Part shown: in pieces, positions 1 through 7,271 of the stretch | How the letters are laid out: each line of letters begins with the position of its first letter | Position numbering within the stretch: the stretch's first letter is position 1 | Assembly (NCBI GenBank): GCA_910589395.1 | Contig: CAJUTL010000007.1 | Location: forward strand, 51,814 to 99,670 | Length of the DNA stretch: 47,857 nucleotides | Reading direction: 5' to 3' | Origin: an uncultured Oscillospiraceae bacterium | Lineage (GTDB): Bacteria > Bacillota_A > Clostridia > Oscillospirales > Acutalibacteraceae | Program-made: the position numbers and the translations under genes | Notes under the pieces: generated by a model | The model's database searches: none | What the model was told of the DNA's origin: nothing | Seen by the model: only the letters and a program-made list of their open reading frames with translations

Positions 1-124
1 AAAGCGGAATCGTTCTCCCGCGGAGAACGAAGGAAAACTCCCAAGAACAGAATAAGTGGACGTTTTCCGGTTCCGCGAAAGCGGAATCGTTCTCCCGCGG
101 AGAACGAAGGAAAACTCCCAAGAA
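1..124. repeat. Two 47-bp direct repeats containing a palindrome
   Basis: Bases 1-47 and 78-124 are identical, separated by about 30 bp. Each copy contains the inverted repeat CGTTCTCC-CGC-GGAGAACG. The second copy is joined to a further hairpin (TTCCGC-GAAA-GCGGAA, about 71-86), and the first copy starts mid-motif at the window edge, so the array probably continues to the left. This is the palindromic intergenic repeat style seen elsewhere in the window. Function unknown. Confidence 0.75.
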
Positions 125-151
125 TCTAAAACGCCGAAGGCGTTTTAGATT
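123..151 (-). terminator. Hairpin at the end of the ACT-domain gene
   Basis: Perfect 13-bp inverted repeat AATCTAAAACGCC (123-135) and GGCGTTTTAGATT (139-151) with a 3-nt loop. It overlaps the stop codon of the minus-strand ACT-domain gene. The U-run is weak on the minus strand, so it may be a poor intrinsic terminator or a transcript-stabilising hairpin. Confidence 0.5.
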
Positions 152-426
152 TTGTGCATAGAATTAAAAATATCCTCATGCATCACGTGGATCTTCAGAT
201 TCAGGCTTTCCCCCAGGGCGTCGAATTGATCCGCCAGCTCCGCCACCTGGGCGGTGGCGCGGGTGATATCCACCAGCATGACCATGACGAACATATCCTG
301 TAAAACGGACTGGGTGACTTCCAGCACGTTTACGCCGTGCTTTTCACACTGGGCGGCAACCTTTGCCAGAATTCCCACCATGTCTTTTCCAATCACTGTG
401 ATAACGGCCTTTGTGGTTTTTTCCAT
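145..426 (-). CDS. ACT domain-containing protein (UPF0237 family)
   Basis: A 93-residue protein that is essentially one ACT domain from start to end (AVITVIGKDMVGILAKVAA, then a DITRATAQVAEL helix). This is the usual size and arrangement of the stand-alone UPF0237 ACT proteins. ACT domains bind small ligands, often amino acids; the ligand of this family is not settled. The ATG is preceded by AAAGGATGGAG, and a consensus promoter lies about 70 bp upstream. In many Firmicutes this gene precedes a UPF0210/PFL gene. Here only palindromic repeats follow before the window edge, so that partner is absent or further away. Family assignment is strong; function is not known from sequence. Confidence 0.9.
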   Translation of the reverse strand: MEKTTKAVITVIGKDMVGILAKVAAQCEKHGVNVLEVTQSVLQDMFVMVMLVDITRATAQVAELADQFDALGESLNLKIHVMHEDIFNSMHKI

Positions 427-497
427 AAATGCTCCATCCTTTCCCGGAGCACGGCCCCGGAAGTATCTGATTATCTGCGAAAAGAAATCCGGTTTCC

Positions 498-526
498 ATT
501 ATAAGGCACCGGAAGATGGTTGTCAA
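498..526 (-). promoter_or_regulatory. Consensus sigma-A promoter for the ACT-domain gene
   Basis: On the minus strand, -35 TTGACA (521-526), 17-bp spacer and -10 TATAAT (498-503): a perfect consensus promoter reading into the ACT-domain gene with a leader of about 65 nt. Confidence 0.85.
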
Positions 527-564
527 AGAAATCCTGAAGCTTTCCCGTGAAATCGATTTTTTCC

Positions 565-593
565 TTTTCTTTTGCCCCTGTTTATGCTATACT
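565..593 (+). promoter_or_regulatory. Candidate extended -10 promoter for the hisJ-aroB-ispE operon
   Basis: TGCTATACT gives an extended -10 (TATACT at 588-593), about 44 bp before the PHP gene ATG. The matching -35 region (565-570) is poor, as is common with extended -10 promoters. Confidence 0.5.
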
Positions 594-636
594 GAAATTC
601 AATTTTAACTTTCCCATGGGAAGGGAGGCGGGGATC

Positions 637-1455
637 ATGGAACATCGGTATGCAAGCGACTGCCACAACCATTCGGCCTGCTCGCCGGACGGGAAGGACA
701 CGGTGGAGCGCATGTGCCGGCAGGCCGCGGAGCTGGGGCTTTACGCCTATACCTTGACAGATCATTGTGAATGCCAGGAATATGAAAGCCGCTATAGGCC
801 CAGGGTGCGAAAAGCCTGGGGGGAAATGGAGCGGGCACGGGACAGCTTTTCCGGAAAGTTTCGGTTTTACCGGGGCATCGAGCTGGGCCAGCCCAATCAG
901 GATCTTCCGGCGGCGGAACAGGCACTTTCCCAGGGGGAATACGATTTTGTCATTGGCTCTATCCACAATATTCGGGGCTTTGAGGACTTCTTTTTTCTGG
1001 ACTATACCAGGGAAGGGCCGGAGTTTATCGACCGGCTGCTTTCCGCCTACTGGCAGGAGCTTTTAGAGGTGATCCGCTGGGGCGGATTTGATTCCCTGGG
1101 CCACTTGACTTATCCGCTGCGGTATATTGTGGGGGATCACGGGATCCCGGTGGAGCTTACACGGCACCGGGAGCAGATCGACGGGGTCTTTCGGGCGCTG
1201 ATCCGGGCTGAAAAAGCGCTGGAAGTGAACACCTCGGGTCTGCGGCAGAAAATAGGCCGTACCCTGCCGGATCTGCCCTTACTTGCCCGGTATCATGAGC
1301 TGGGAGGCAGGCTCGTTACCCTGGGCTCCGACGCCCACCGGGCGGAGGATCTGGGAAAAGGCGTCGATGAGGGCATGGAGCTGCTGAAGCAGGCGGGCTT
1401 TAGGGAATTTGCCGTTTATGAAAAGCGGAAGCCCACTCTGCTGCCGCTGGAATAG
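637..1455 (+). CDS. PHP-domain histidinol-phosphatase (HisJ family)
   Basis: A 272-aa metal-dependent phosphoesterase of the polymerase-and-histidinol-phosphatase family, predicted to dephosphorylate L-histidinol phosphate in histidine synthesis. Metal-ligand motifs are all present: DCHNH (residues 8-12), LTDH (40-43), a Glu in FRGIELG, GSIHN, HLTY and GSDAHR near the C-terminus. The frame is open from 547, but the ATG at 637 is preferred: it has GGGAGG just upstream, and homology starts at once. It heads a tight same-strand operon with aroB. There are no other his genes in the window, so a different phosphomonoester substrate is possible. The family is certain; the substrate is less so. Confidence 0.85.
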   Translation: MEHRYASDCHNHSACSPDGKDTVERMCRQAAELGLYAYTLTDHCECQEYESRYRPRVRKAWGEMERARDSFSGKFRFYRGIELGQPNQDLPAAEQALSQGEYDFVIGSIHNIRGFEDFFFLDYTREGPEFIDRLLSAYWQELLEVIRWGGFDSLGHLTYPLRYIVGDHGIPVELTRHREQIDGVFRALIRAEKALEVNTSGLRQKIGRTLPDLPLLARYHELGGRLVTLGSDAHRAEDLGKGVDEGMELLKQAGFREFAVYEKRKPTLLPLE

Positions 1456-1512
1456 CCAGACAGCGCGAATTTGAACCACGGTTTTGCCGTCTGGCTAAAG
1501 GAGGAAAAGCCA

Positions 1513-2640
1513 ATGGGTGTTTTTCAGGTAGAGCTTAAAAGAGTGGTGGACGACAGCTACGAGATCGAGATCGGCTTCGGGCTGGAGGAAAAGCTGGTAT
1601 CGGATCTGCGAAACGGGCTTTTGGGGGACAGAAAAAAGCTGGCCCTGATCACAGACAGCAACGTGAAGGGCTTATACGGAGAGCGGCTGTGGGAGATGCT
1701 GCTGGAGGCGGGCTTTCAGGCGGAGCTTTTTGTGTTTGAAGCCGGGGAACGGCAAAAAACCAGGGAAACAAAGGCCCGGCTGGAGGATGAGCTGCTGGCC
1801 GCCGGCTGCCGCCGGGACTGCGGGATCATCGCCGTCGGCGGCGGCGTGGTCACGGACCTGGCCGGCTTTTTGGCGGGCACCTTCGCCAGGGGAGTTCCCT
1901 TTGTGAATTACGCCACCACCCTGCTTTCGGCGGCGGACGCCTCCGTAGGCGGAAAAACGGCGGTGGATACGCCTTTGGCCACCAACCTGATCGGCCTTTT
2001 CAACCAGCCGAAAAAGGTATATCTCGATGTGAACGCCTGGAGGACCCTGCCCAAAAGACAAATTTCCAGCGGCCTGGCGGAAACCATCAAGCACGCCTGT
2101 ATTGCCAGCCTCGGCTTTTTTGAGTATCTGGAGGAGCATATGGAGAAGCTTCTTGCCTGCGGCCGGTCGGCCTGCGCCCATATCGCGGAGGAAAACTGCC
2201 GGATCAAATATCAGGTGGTCATGCGGGACGAGCGGGAAAGCGGGCTGCGGGAAGTGTTGAACCTGGGGCATACTGTGGGAAGAGCCATTGAAACGGTAAG
2301 CGGCTATGAGCTGCTTCACGGAGAGGCAGTTTCTATCGGCCTTGCGGCGGAAGCGGCGCTGGCGGAAAAAATGGGCTTTCTCACCGAGGAGGAGCGGCAA
2401 AGGCTGCTGGCCCTGCTGAAGCGGGCCGGGCTTCCCACCGGGATCCCCTCGAAGATCGACCGGGAGGCCCTGGTGCAAAAGCTTTACACCGATAAAAAGG
2501 TGCGAAACGGCAGGCTTCGGTTCGTACTGCAAAAGGGCTTGGGAGATGTGGTGGAATTTTCTCCCGGCGTATTTTCCACTCCCGTGGAGGAACAAACAGC
2601 GCGGGAGATCATAGCTTCACTCGACTACATAGCATTTTAG
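1513..2640 (+). CDS. aroB: 3-dehydroquinate synthase
   Basis: A 375-aa protein converting DAHP to 3-dehydroquinate, step two of the shikimate pathway, in the cytoplasm. Visible signatures are the NAD-binding segment AVGGGVVTDLAGFLAGTF, the ATTLLSAADASVGGKTAVD block with its active-site lysine, and the zinc-ligand regions NLGHTVGRAIE and LLHGEAVSIGL. The length is normal for AroB. The ATG at 1513 follows AAAGGAGGAAAAGCCA; the frame is open back to 1471 without a better site. It lies 57 bp after the PHP gene and 19 bp before the Lrp-type gene, so it is surely cotranscribed. No other aro genes are nearby. Confidence 0.96.
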   Translation: MGVFQVELKRVVDDSYEIEIGFGLEEKLVSDLRNGLLGDRKKLALITDSNVKGLYGERLWEMLLEAGFQAELFVFEAGERQKTRETKARLEDELLAAGCRRDCGIIAVGGGVVTDLAGFLAGTFARGVPFVNYATTLLSAADASVGGKTAVDTPLATNLIGLFNQPKKVYLDVNAWRTLPKRQISSGLAETIKHACIASLGFFEYLEEHMEKLLACGRSACAHIAEENCRIKYQVVMRDERESGLREVLNLGHTVGRAIETVSGYELLHGEAVSIGLAAEAALAEKMGFLTEEERQRLLALLKRAGLPTGIPSKIDREALVQKLYTDKKVRNGRLRFVLQKGLGDVVEFSPGVFSTPVEEQTAREIIASLDYIAF

Positions 2641-2659
2641 CGGAAAGGTGGAAGATCAA

Positions 2660-3154
2660 ATGAAAACAGACCGTCTTTTAGAGCTTTTACGGGAGGACGC
2701 ACAGCTTACCCCCGCCCAGCTGGCCGTGATGCTGGGGGAAAAGGAGGAGGACGTAAGAAAAACCATTGCGGCGCTGGAAAAGGACGGCGTGATCCGGGGC
2801 TATCATGCTTTGGTGAACTGGGAAAGAACCGAGATCCACCGGGCCACGGCCCTGATCGAGCTGCGGGTCACCCCCCAGAAGGACACAGGCTTTGACGAGA
2901 TCGCCGGAAAAGTGATGAATTTCCCGGAGGTGGAAAGCGTGTATCTCATGTCCGGCGGGTATGACCTGGCAGTGACAGTGACAGGGGAAACCATGTCCGA
3001 TATCGCCATGTTCGTTTCCCGGCGGCTGGCCCCCATTGGCGGCGTGCTCTCCACCGCCACCCATTTTGTGCTGACGAAATACAAGGACGGCGGCGTGATC
3101 TTCCACAGCGATTACGAGGAAAGAGACGAGAGGGGGAGCAATCTTTGTGATTGA
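2660..3154 (+). CDS. Lrp/AsnC-family transcriptional regulator
   Basis: A 164-aa protein with an N-terminal winged helix-turn-helix (LTPAQLAVMLGEKEEDVRKT, then a recognition-helix region up to about residue 55) and a C-terminal RAM/ACT-like ligand-binding domain (LIELRVTPQ through VYLMSGGYDLAVTV). Lrp-type proteins sense amino acids and often control the adjacent aminotransferase. Here the next gene starts inside this one (8-bp overlap), so coupling is close. GTG 2648 is possible, but the ATG at 2660 sits at the right distance from AAAGGTGGA. Targets and effector cannot be read from the sequence. Confidence 0.9.
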   Translation: MKTDRLLELLREDAQLTPAQLAVMLGEKEEDVRKTIAALEKDGVIRGYHALVNWERTEIHRATALIELRVTPQKDTGFDEIAGKVMNFPEVESVYLMSGGYDLAVTVTGETMSDIAMFVSRRLAPIGGVLSTATHFVLTKYKDGGVIFHSDYEERDERGSNLCD

Positions 3155-4316
3155 TTTTGAGTCCCTCTTAAATCCCACCGCGAAAAGCATCAAGCCCTCC
3201 GGGATCCGAAGGTTCTTCGATATTGCCCATGAAATGGAGGACGTGATCTCCCTTTCCGTGGGCGAACCCGATTTTCACACCCCTTGGCATATTCGGGAGG
3301 CGGGCATTGAGTCTCTGGAAAAGGGGCGTACCCGCTATACCCCCAACCGGGGCTTTATCCGTCTGCGGGAAGCCATCAGCGGCTTTCTTTCCCGCCATTA
3401 TCAGGTGCAGTACGCGCCGGAAAGCGAGGTGCTGGTAACGGTGGGCGGGTCGGAAGCCATTGACCTGTGTATCCGCAGCCTGATCTCCCCCGGCGAGGAG
3501 GTGCTGATCCCGGAGCCCAGCTTCGTCTGCTATGTGCCCATCACGCAAATGGCGGGCGGCGTTCCCGTGATCATTGAGACCAAGGCGGAAAATGAGTTTC
3601 GCTTGACCGAAGAGGAGCTGGAGGAAAAGATCACGGAAAAAACAAAGCTTCTGGTGCTGCCCTACCCCAACAACCCCACTGGCGCGGTGATGCGCCGGGA
3701 GGATCTGGAAGCGGTGGCCCGGGTGGTGGAGCGCCACAACCTTTTGGTGCTTTCCGATGAAATTTACGCTTCCCTTACCTATGGGAACGCACCTCACGTT
3801 TCCTTCGCCTCCCTGCCGGGTATGCGGGAGCGCACGGTTCTGGTCAACGGCTTTTCCAAGTCCCATTCCATGACAGGCTGGCGCCTGGGCTATGCCGCCG
3901 GGCCCAAGGAGATCATCGGCGTAATGACAAAGCTGCATCAGTTTGCCATTATGAGCGCCCCCACCACCAGCCAGTATGCCGCCATTGAGGCCATGGAAAA
4001 CGGGGACGAGGATATTGAATACATGCGGGGACAGTACGATATGCGCCGCAGGCTCATTTTGGACGGCTTACATCAAATGGGCCTCAGCTGCTTTGAACCG
4101 GAGGGGGCCTTTTATGTGTTTCCTTCCATTCAGTCTACCGGGCTCACCTCTCAGGAATTCTGTGAAAAGCTGATTTATTCCCACCATGTGGCGGTGATCC
4201 CCGGCGATGCTTTCGGTGCCTGCGGCGAGGGCTTTGTGCGCATTTCTTATTCCTATTCCATCAAGCACATTACGGAAGCGCTGGAACGTATGGAAGCGTT
4301 TCTGAAAGAGCTGTGA
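3147..4316 (+). CDS. PLP-dependent aminotransferase, class I/II
   Basis: A 389-aa fold-type I aminotransferase. The Schiff-base lysine is K238 in NGFSKSHSMTGWR. Other family landmarks are PYPNNPTGAV, LSDEIYASLTY and the C-terminal arginine region GFVRISYS. It starts at a GTG (3147) inside the end of the Lrp-type gene, with AGAGGGGGAGC upstream. The Lrp/aminotransferase pair is common in Clostridia, and an aspartate/alanine-type or aromatic amino acid substrate would fit the neighbouring aroB; this cannot be decided here. Its stop codon overlaps the start of the DUF362 gene. Confidence 0.9.
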   Translation: MIDFESLLNPTAKSIKPSGIRRFFDIAHEMEDVISLSVGEPDFHTPWHIREAGIESLEKGRTRYTPNRGFIRLREAISGFLSRHYQVQYAPESEVLVTVGGSEAIDLCIRSLISPGEEVLIPEPSFVCYVPITQMAGGVPVIIETKAENEFRLTEEELEEKITEKTKLLVLPYPNNPTGAVMRREDLEAVARVVERHNLLVLSDEIYASLTYGNAPHVSFASLPGMRERTVLVNGFSKSHSMTGWRLGYAAGPKEIIGVMTKLHQFAIMSAPTTSQYAAIEAMENGDEDIEYMRGQYDMRRRLILDGLHQMGLSCFEPEGAFYVFPSIQSTGLTSQEFCEKLIYSHHVAVIPGDAFGACGEGFVRISYSYSIKHITEALERMEAFLKEL

Positions 4317-5446
4317 GAGAGCGGGTGGCGCTGGCCCGGTGCGAAACCTACCGGGCGGAGGAATTGGAGCCGCTGATCCACGGCATGTTTGAAACGCTGG
4401 GCATTTATGATGAGCTGAAGCCCGGTATGACGGCGGTGCTGAAGCCCAATCTTGTCATGCGCGCAAAGCCGGAGGAGGCGGTGGCCACCCACCCGGCTTT
4501 TGTGGCGGCGGTGGGGAAATGCGTGAAAAAGGCCGGGGCAGGGGTGCTCATTGCCGAAAGCCCCGGCGGGCCCTATGCCCCCGGGCTGATGAAGGCCCAT
4601 TTTAAGGCCTGCGGCTATACGGAAATGGCGGAGCAAAACGGGTTTTCCCTGTATACCGATTGTAAAAGCAGAGAGGTCTCCCTGCCGGAGGGCTCCGTCT
4701 GCCGACGGCTTTCCGTGGTGGAGCCCTTTTTGGACGCGGAGTACCTCATTGACCTGGCCAAGCTGAAAACTCATTCCATGGTAGGTTTTTCCGGGGCGGT
4801 CAAAAATCTGTTCGGCGTGGTGCCCGGCCTGCAAAAGCCGGAGCTGCACTGCCGGTTCCCGGAAAAAGAGGAATTTTCCCAAATGCTGGTGGATCTCTGC
4901 GGGCTGATTTCCCCTGACCTCGCGTTTCTCGATGGGATCTGGGCCATGGAGGGGGACGGGCCCACCGGCGGCTCCCGCCGGGAACTTGGGGCGGTGGCGG
5001 CCTCGAAAAATCCCTATGCGGCGGACGTGTGCGCCGCTTATTTAGCGGGCATCGAGCCCGCCTCCGTGCTGATGCTGCTCTATGGAAGCCAGCGGGGGTT
5101 TGGACCCATTTCCCTGGAGGAGCTGGAGCTTGTGGGGGACGACCCGGAGACCCTGCGGTTGGCGGACTTCAAGCAGGCAAGGGCTTCCAGCACGGACTTC
5201 ATCGATAAGCTGCCGAAGCTGCTGCGTCCCCTGGCAAAAAAGCTTGCCACGCCTTATCCGAGGATCGATAAAAAGGGCTGTGTGGGCTGTGGGAAATGCG
5301 CGGAAAGCTGCCCTCAGCATACCATTGCGCTCAAAAACGGAAAAGCGGAGATCGACTATAAAAACTGCATTCATTGCTTCTGCTGCCACGAAATGTGCCC
5401 CCGGCATGTGATCGGCGTGCGAAGGCTGGGTGCGTTCAGGCTGTGA
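4313..5446 (+). CDS. DUF362 protein with C-terminal 2x[4Fe-4S] ferredoxin domain
   Basis: A 377-aa protein. The N-terminal ~300 residues match the DUF362 family (VLKPNLVMRA, LAKLKTHSMVGFSGAVKN, LDGIWAMEGDGPTGG). Residues ~322-365 form a ferredoxin domain with CVGCGKCAESCP and CIHCFCCHEMCP, enough for two [4Fe-4S] clusters. It is probably a cytoplasmic redox protein; its reaction is not established. The GTG start at 4313 overlaps the aminotransferase stop (GTGA), and ispE follows after 6 bp, so translation is coupled across the three genes. Confidence 0.88.
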   Translation: MRERVALARCETYRAEELEPLIHGMFETLGIYDELKPGMTAVLKPNLVMRAKPEEAVATHPAFVAAVGKCVKKAGAGVLIAESPGGPYAPGLMKAHFKACGYTEMAEQNGFSLYTDCKSREVSLPEGSVCRRLSVVEPFLDAEYLIDLAKLKTHSMVGFSGAVKNLFGVVPGLQKPELHCRFPEKEEFSQMLVDLCGLISPDLAFLDGIWAMEGDGPTGGSRRELGAVAASKNPYAADVCAAYLAGIEPASVLMLLYGSQRGFGPISLEELELVGDDPETLRLADFKQARASSTDFIDKLPKLLRPLAKKLATPYPRIDKKGCVGCGKCAESCPQHTIALKNGKAEIDYKNCIHCFCCHEMCPRHVIGVRRLGAFRL

Positions 5447-5452
5447 AAAGAT

Positions 5453-6313
5453 ATGAAACTGAAAGCGTATGGAAAAATCAATCTGACCCTGGATATTACC
5501 GGAAAGCGGGAGGACGGCTTTCACCTGCTGGATACGGTGATGCAAAGTGTTTCCGTCTGGGACGAGGTGGAGTTGACCCCCGGCGGTAAGGGTGAAATTC
5601 GCCTGCGGTGCGACCGGGAATATCTTCCCACCGATACGAAAAACACAGCTTACCGGGCGGCTTCTCTCTTTTTTCGCCACTGCGGGCTCAAGCAGGAGGG
5701 CCTGACGATCTCCTTACGAAAGAACATTCCCACCCGGGCCGGTATGGGCGGCGGCAGCGCCGATGCGGCGGCGGTGCTTTTCGGGCTGAATCGGCTTTAT
5801 GAAACAAAGCTGGAGCCTTCTGCTTTATTGGAGCTTGGGGCCGGAGTGGGGGCCGATGTGCCCTTCTGCATACAGGGGGGGACCTGCCGCTGTACAGGCA
5901 CCGGAGAGCTTTTGGAGCCGGCTTCTCCCATGCCGGACTGCTTTCTGGTGATCTGTAAGCCCCCCGCCGGCATGAGCACGCCCCGGGCTTACGCGCTGTT
6001 AGACCAGTATCCCCTTTCCGGCGGCAGAGCTACCCCCAAAATGCTGCAAGCCCTGGAGGCGGGAGAGCTGCGGCAGATCGGCAGGGCGCTTTCCAACCGT
6101 TTTGACGAAACCATGAAGCTTTCCCAGGTACGAACAGTCAAAAAGCTCATGCTGTCCGCCGGGGCCCTGGGCGCGATGATGACAGGCAGCGGCTCCGCTG
6201 TTTACGGTATTTTTGATCAGGTGGAAAAAGCAAAAAGCTGCATGCGCCTTCTGGAGCGCAAGGGTGAAGTATTTCTTTCCAGACCCCGTCCCCGGGGCGT
6301 GGAGGAAGGGTAA
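5453..6313 (+). CDS. ispE: 4-diphosphocytidyl-2-C-methyl-D-erythritol kinase
   Basis: A 286-aa GHMP-superfamily kinase that phosphorylates CDP-methylerythritol in the MEP isoprenoid pathway. The N-terminus AYGKINLTLDITGKREDG, the ATP loop PTRAGMGGGSADAAA near residue 98 and the C-terminal MMTGSGSAVYGIF are diagnostic. The start is close behind the DUF362 gene and has only a weak GTGAAAAG site, so it probably depends on coupling. It is the last gene of the operon: a terminator begins at its stop codon. Confidence 0.95.
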   Translation: MKLKAYGKINLTLDITGKREDGFHLLDTVMQSVSVWDEVELTPGGKGEIRLRCDREYLPTDTKNTAYRAASLFFRHCGLKQEGLTISLRKNIPTRAGMGGGSADAAAVLFGLNRLYETKLEPSALLELGAGVGADVPFCIQGGTCRCTGTGELLEPASPMPDCFLVICKPPAGMSTPRAYALLDQYPLSGGRATPKMLQALEAGELRQIGRALSNRFDETMKLSQVRTVKKLMLSAGALGAMMTGSGSAVYGIFDQVEKAKSCMRLLERKGEVFLSRPRPRGVEEG

Positions 6314-6358
6314 AAAAGCTCCGCCGCAAAATGACACATTTTGCGGCGGAGCTTTTTA
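6313..6358 (+). terminator. Strong terminator after ispE
   Basis: A 21-bp perfect inverted repeat (6313-6333 with 6337-6357, loop ACA) rich in G/C in the middle, flanked by A-run and T-run. It can act on both strands and closes the 637-6313 operon. Confidence 0.9.
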
Positions 6359-6411
6359 GATATTAGATACTGGATTCTAGATGCTGGACGGCGGTGGTAC
6401 CGCTATGTTCA

Positions 6412-6660
6412 ATGAGCAATGAGAAATTAGCAATGAGAAATGAAGGGCATGGCCGGGTGATAAATTATAGTTTAACACGCAGTTCCCACCTGTCATTCTG
6501 AGGAACGAAGTGACGAAGAATCTCGTCCTTAATTTTCCGAATAAAAGGGGAAAGGACGAGATCCTTCGCTTCGCTCAGGATGACAGGAGAGAGGTGAGCG
6601 AATAACCGGTAAATTCCAATTTAGCGAACTAAGTTCTTGCCCTTTATAATTGCTCATTCC
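6412..6660. repeat. Intergenic mosaic of dispersed repeat modules
   Basis: No gene seen. The gap holds, in order: the AATGAGCAATGAG/ATTAGCAATGAG module (6412-6446), TAAATTATAGTTTAA (about 6461), a full TGTCATTCTGAG inverted-repeat element (6491-6585), TAAATTCCAATTTA (about 6610) and ATTGCTCATTCCTAATG (about 6648). The same modules recur near 18.7, 19.0-19.3, 21.6-21.8, 25.9, 28.5, 32.6 and 47.5 kb. Confidence 0.85.
6491..6585. repeat. TGTCATTCTGAG-type inverted-repeat element, copy 1
   Basis: Starts TGTCATTCTGAGGAACGAAG and ends with the near reverse complement (CTTCGCTCAGGATGACA); GAATCTCGTCCTT and AAGGACGAGATCC lie inside. The whole ~95 bp can fold into one long hairpin. Full or half copies occur at 18998, 21644, 21804, 25941, 32602-32812 and 47542. 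Confidence 0.85.
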
Positions 6661-7271
6661 TAATGTCCCTTTTTTCTCCGGCAGCGAAGAAGAACGGCGG
6701 CGGCAAGCAGGAAGATGCCGCCCAGCAGCAGGGCGGGACGAAGGCCGGGGAGATAGTCCTGCCCTCCCGGGGCGGTACAGAGAGCCTCCAGTCCCCATTC
6801 ACCCATGCGCTCCCGCCCGGTCATGGCGCAGAAGATAAAATACAGGACCGGGACCAGATAAGCGGCGGGCAGGTTTTCCCACAGGGCATAGCATGTGGCT
6901 CCCAGTCCGCCTAAAAACAGAGAAGCGCAAACGGCTTCGCACCACAGTCCGGAGGGGATCTCGCAATGAAGAAATCCCAGAACCAGCAGCGTTCCGGCGG
7001 GAAGGGCCAGCAGAAGAAGACAGGCGCAGGCCGCCCGCACGGTGAAAATCAGGGCAAGAGGGGTGCTTCGCATGCGGAGTACGTCCAGGGTATTCTGCTC
7101 CTGCTCCGGCAGAAACAGCGGTGTCAACAGCAGGATCCCGGTAAGGGGAAGGAAGATCAGGAAAAAGGACATGGTTTGGCCTTTCTCCCAATAGCAGGGC
7201 CACATCACAAGAAAAGCCCCGGTCAGCAGCAGAAGGGAAAGCAAAAGGTGGGGAGGCAGATTATTCCTCAC
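6660..7271 (-). CDS. ABC transporter membrane protein (ABC-2-like permease)
   Basis: About 203 aa with five to six hydrophobic helices (LLLSLLLLTGAFLVMWPCYW, FFLIFLPLTGILLLTPLF, ACACLLLLALPAGTLLVLGF and a C-terminal LLLGGIFLLAAAVLL followed by basic RCRRKK). The frame is open to 7370, but that would overlap the preceding gene by 110 bp. GTG at 7271, overlapping that gene's stop by 11 bp, is the more likely start. Last gene of a three-gene minus-strand operon with another permease and an ATPase; probably the partner permease of that exporter. Substrate unknown. Confidence 0.7.
   Translation of the reverse strand: MRNNLPPHLLLSLLLLTGAFLVMWPCYWEKGQTMSFFLIFLPLTGILLLTPLFLPEQEQNTLDVLRMRSTPLALIFTVRAACACLLLLALPAGTLLVLGFLHCEIPSGLWCEAVCASLFLGGLGATCYALWENLPAAYLVPVLYFIFCAMTGRERMGEWGLEALCTAPGGQDYLPGLRPALLLGGIFLLAAAVLLRCRRKKGH

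Noticed and set aside
1..124. CRISPR-like spacing (47-bp repeats, 30-bp spacer)
   Set aside because: Only two copies, the repeat is too long, it contains nested palindromes of the local intergenic repeat type, and no cas genes are present.
1672..2595. 307-codon minus-strand ORF
   Set aside because: Antisense shadow of aroB.
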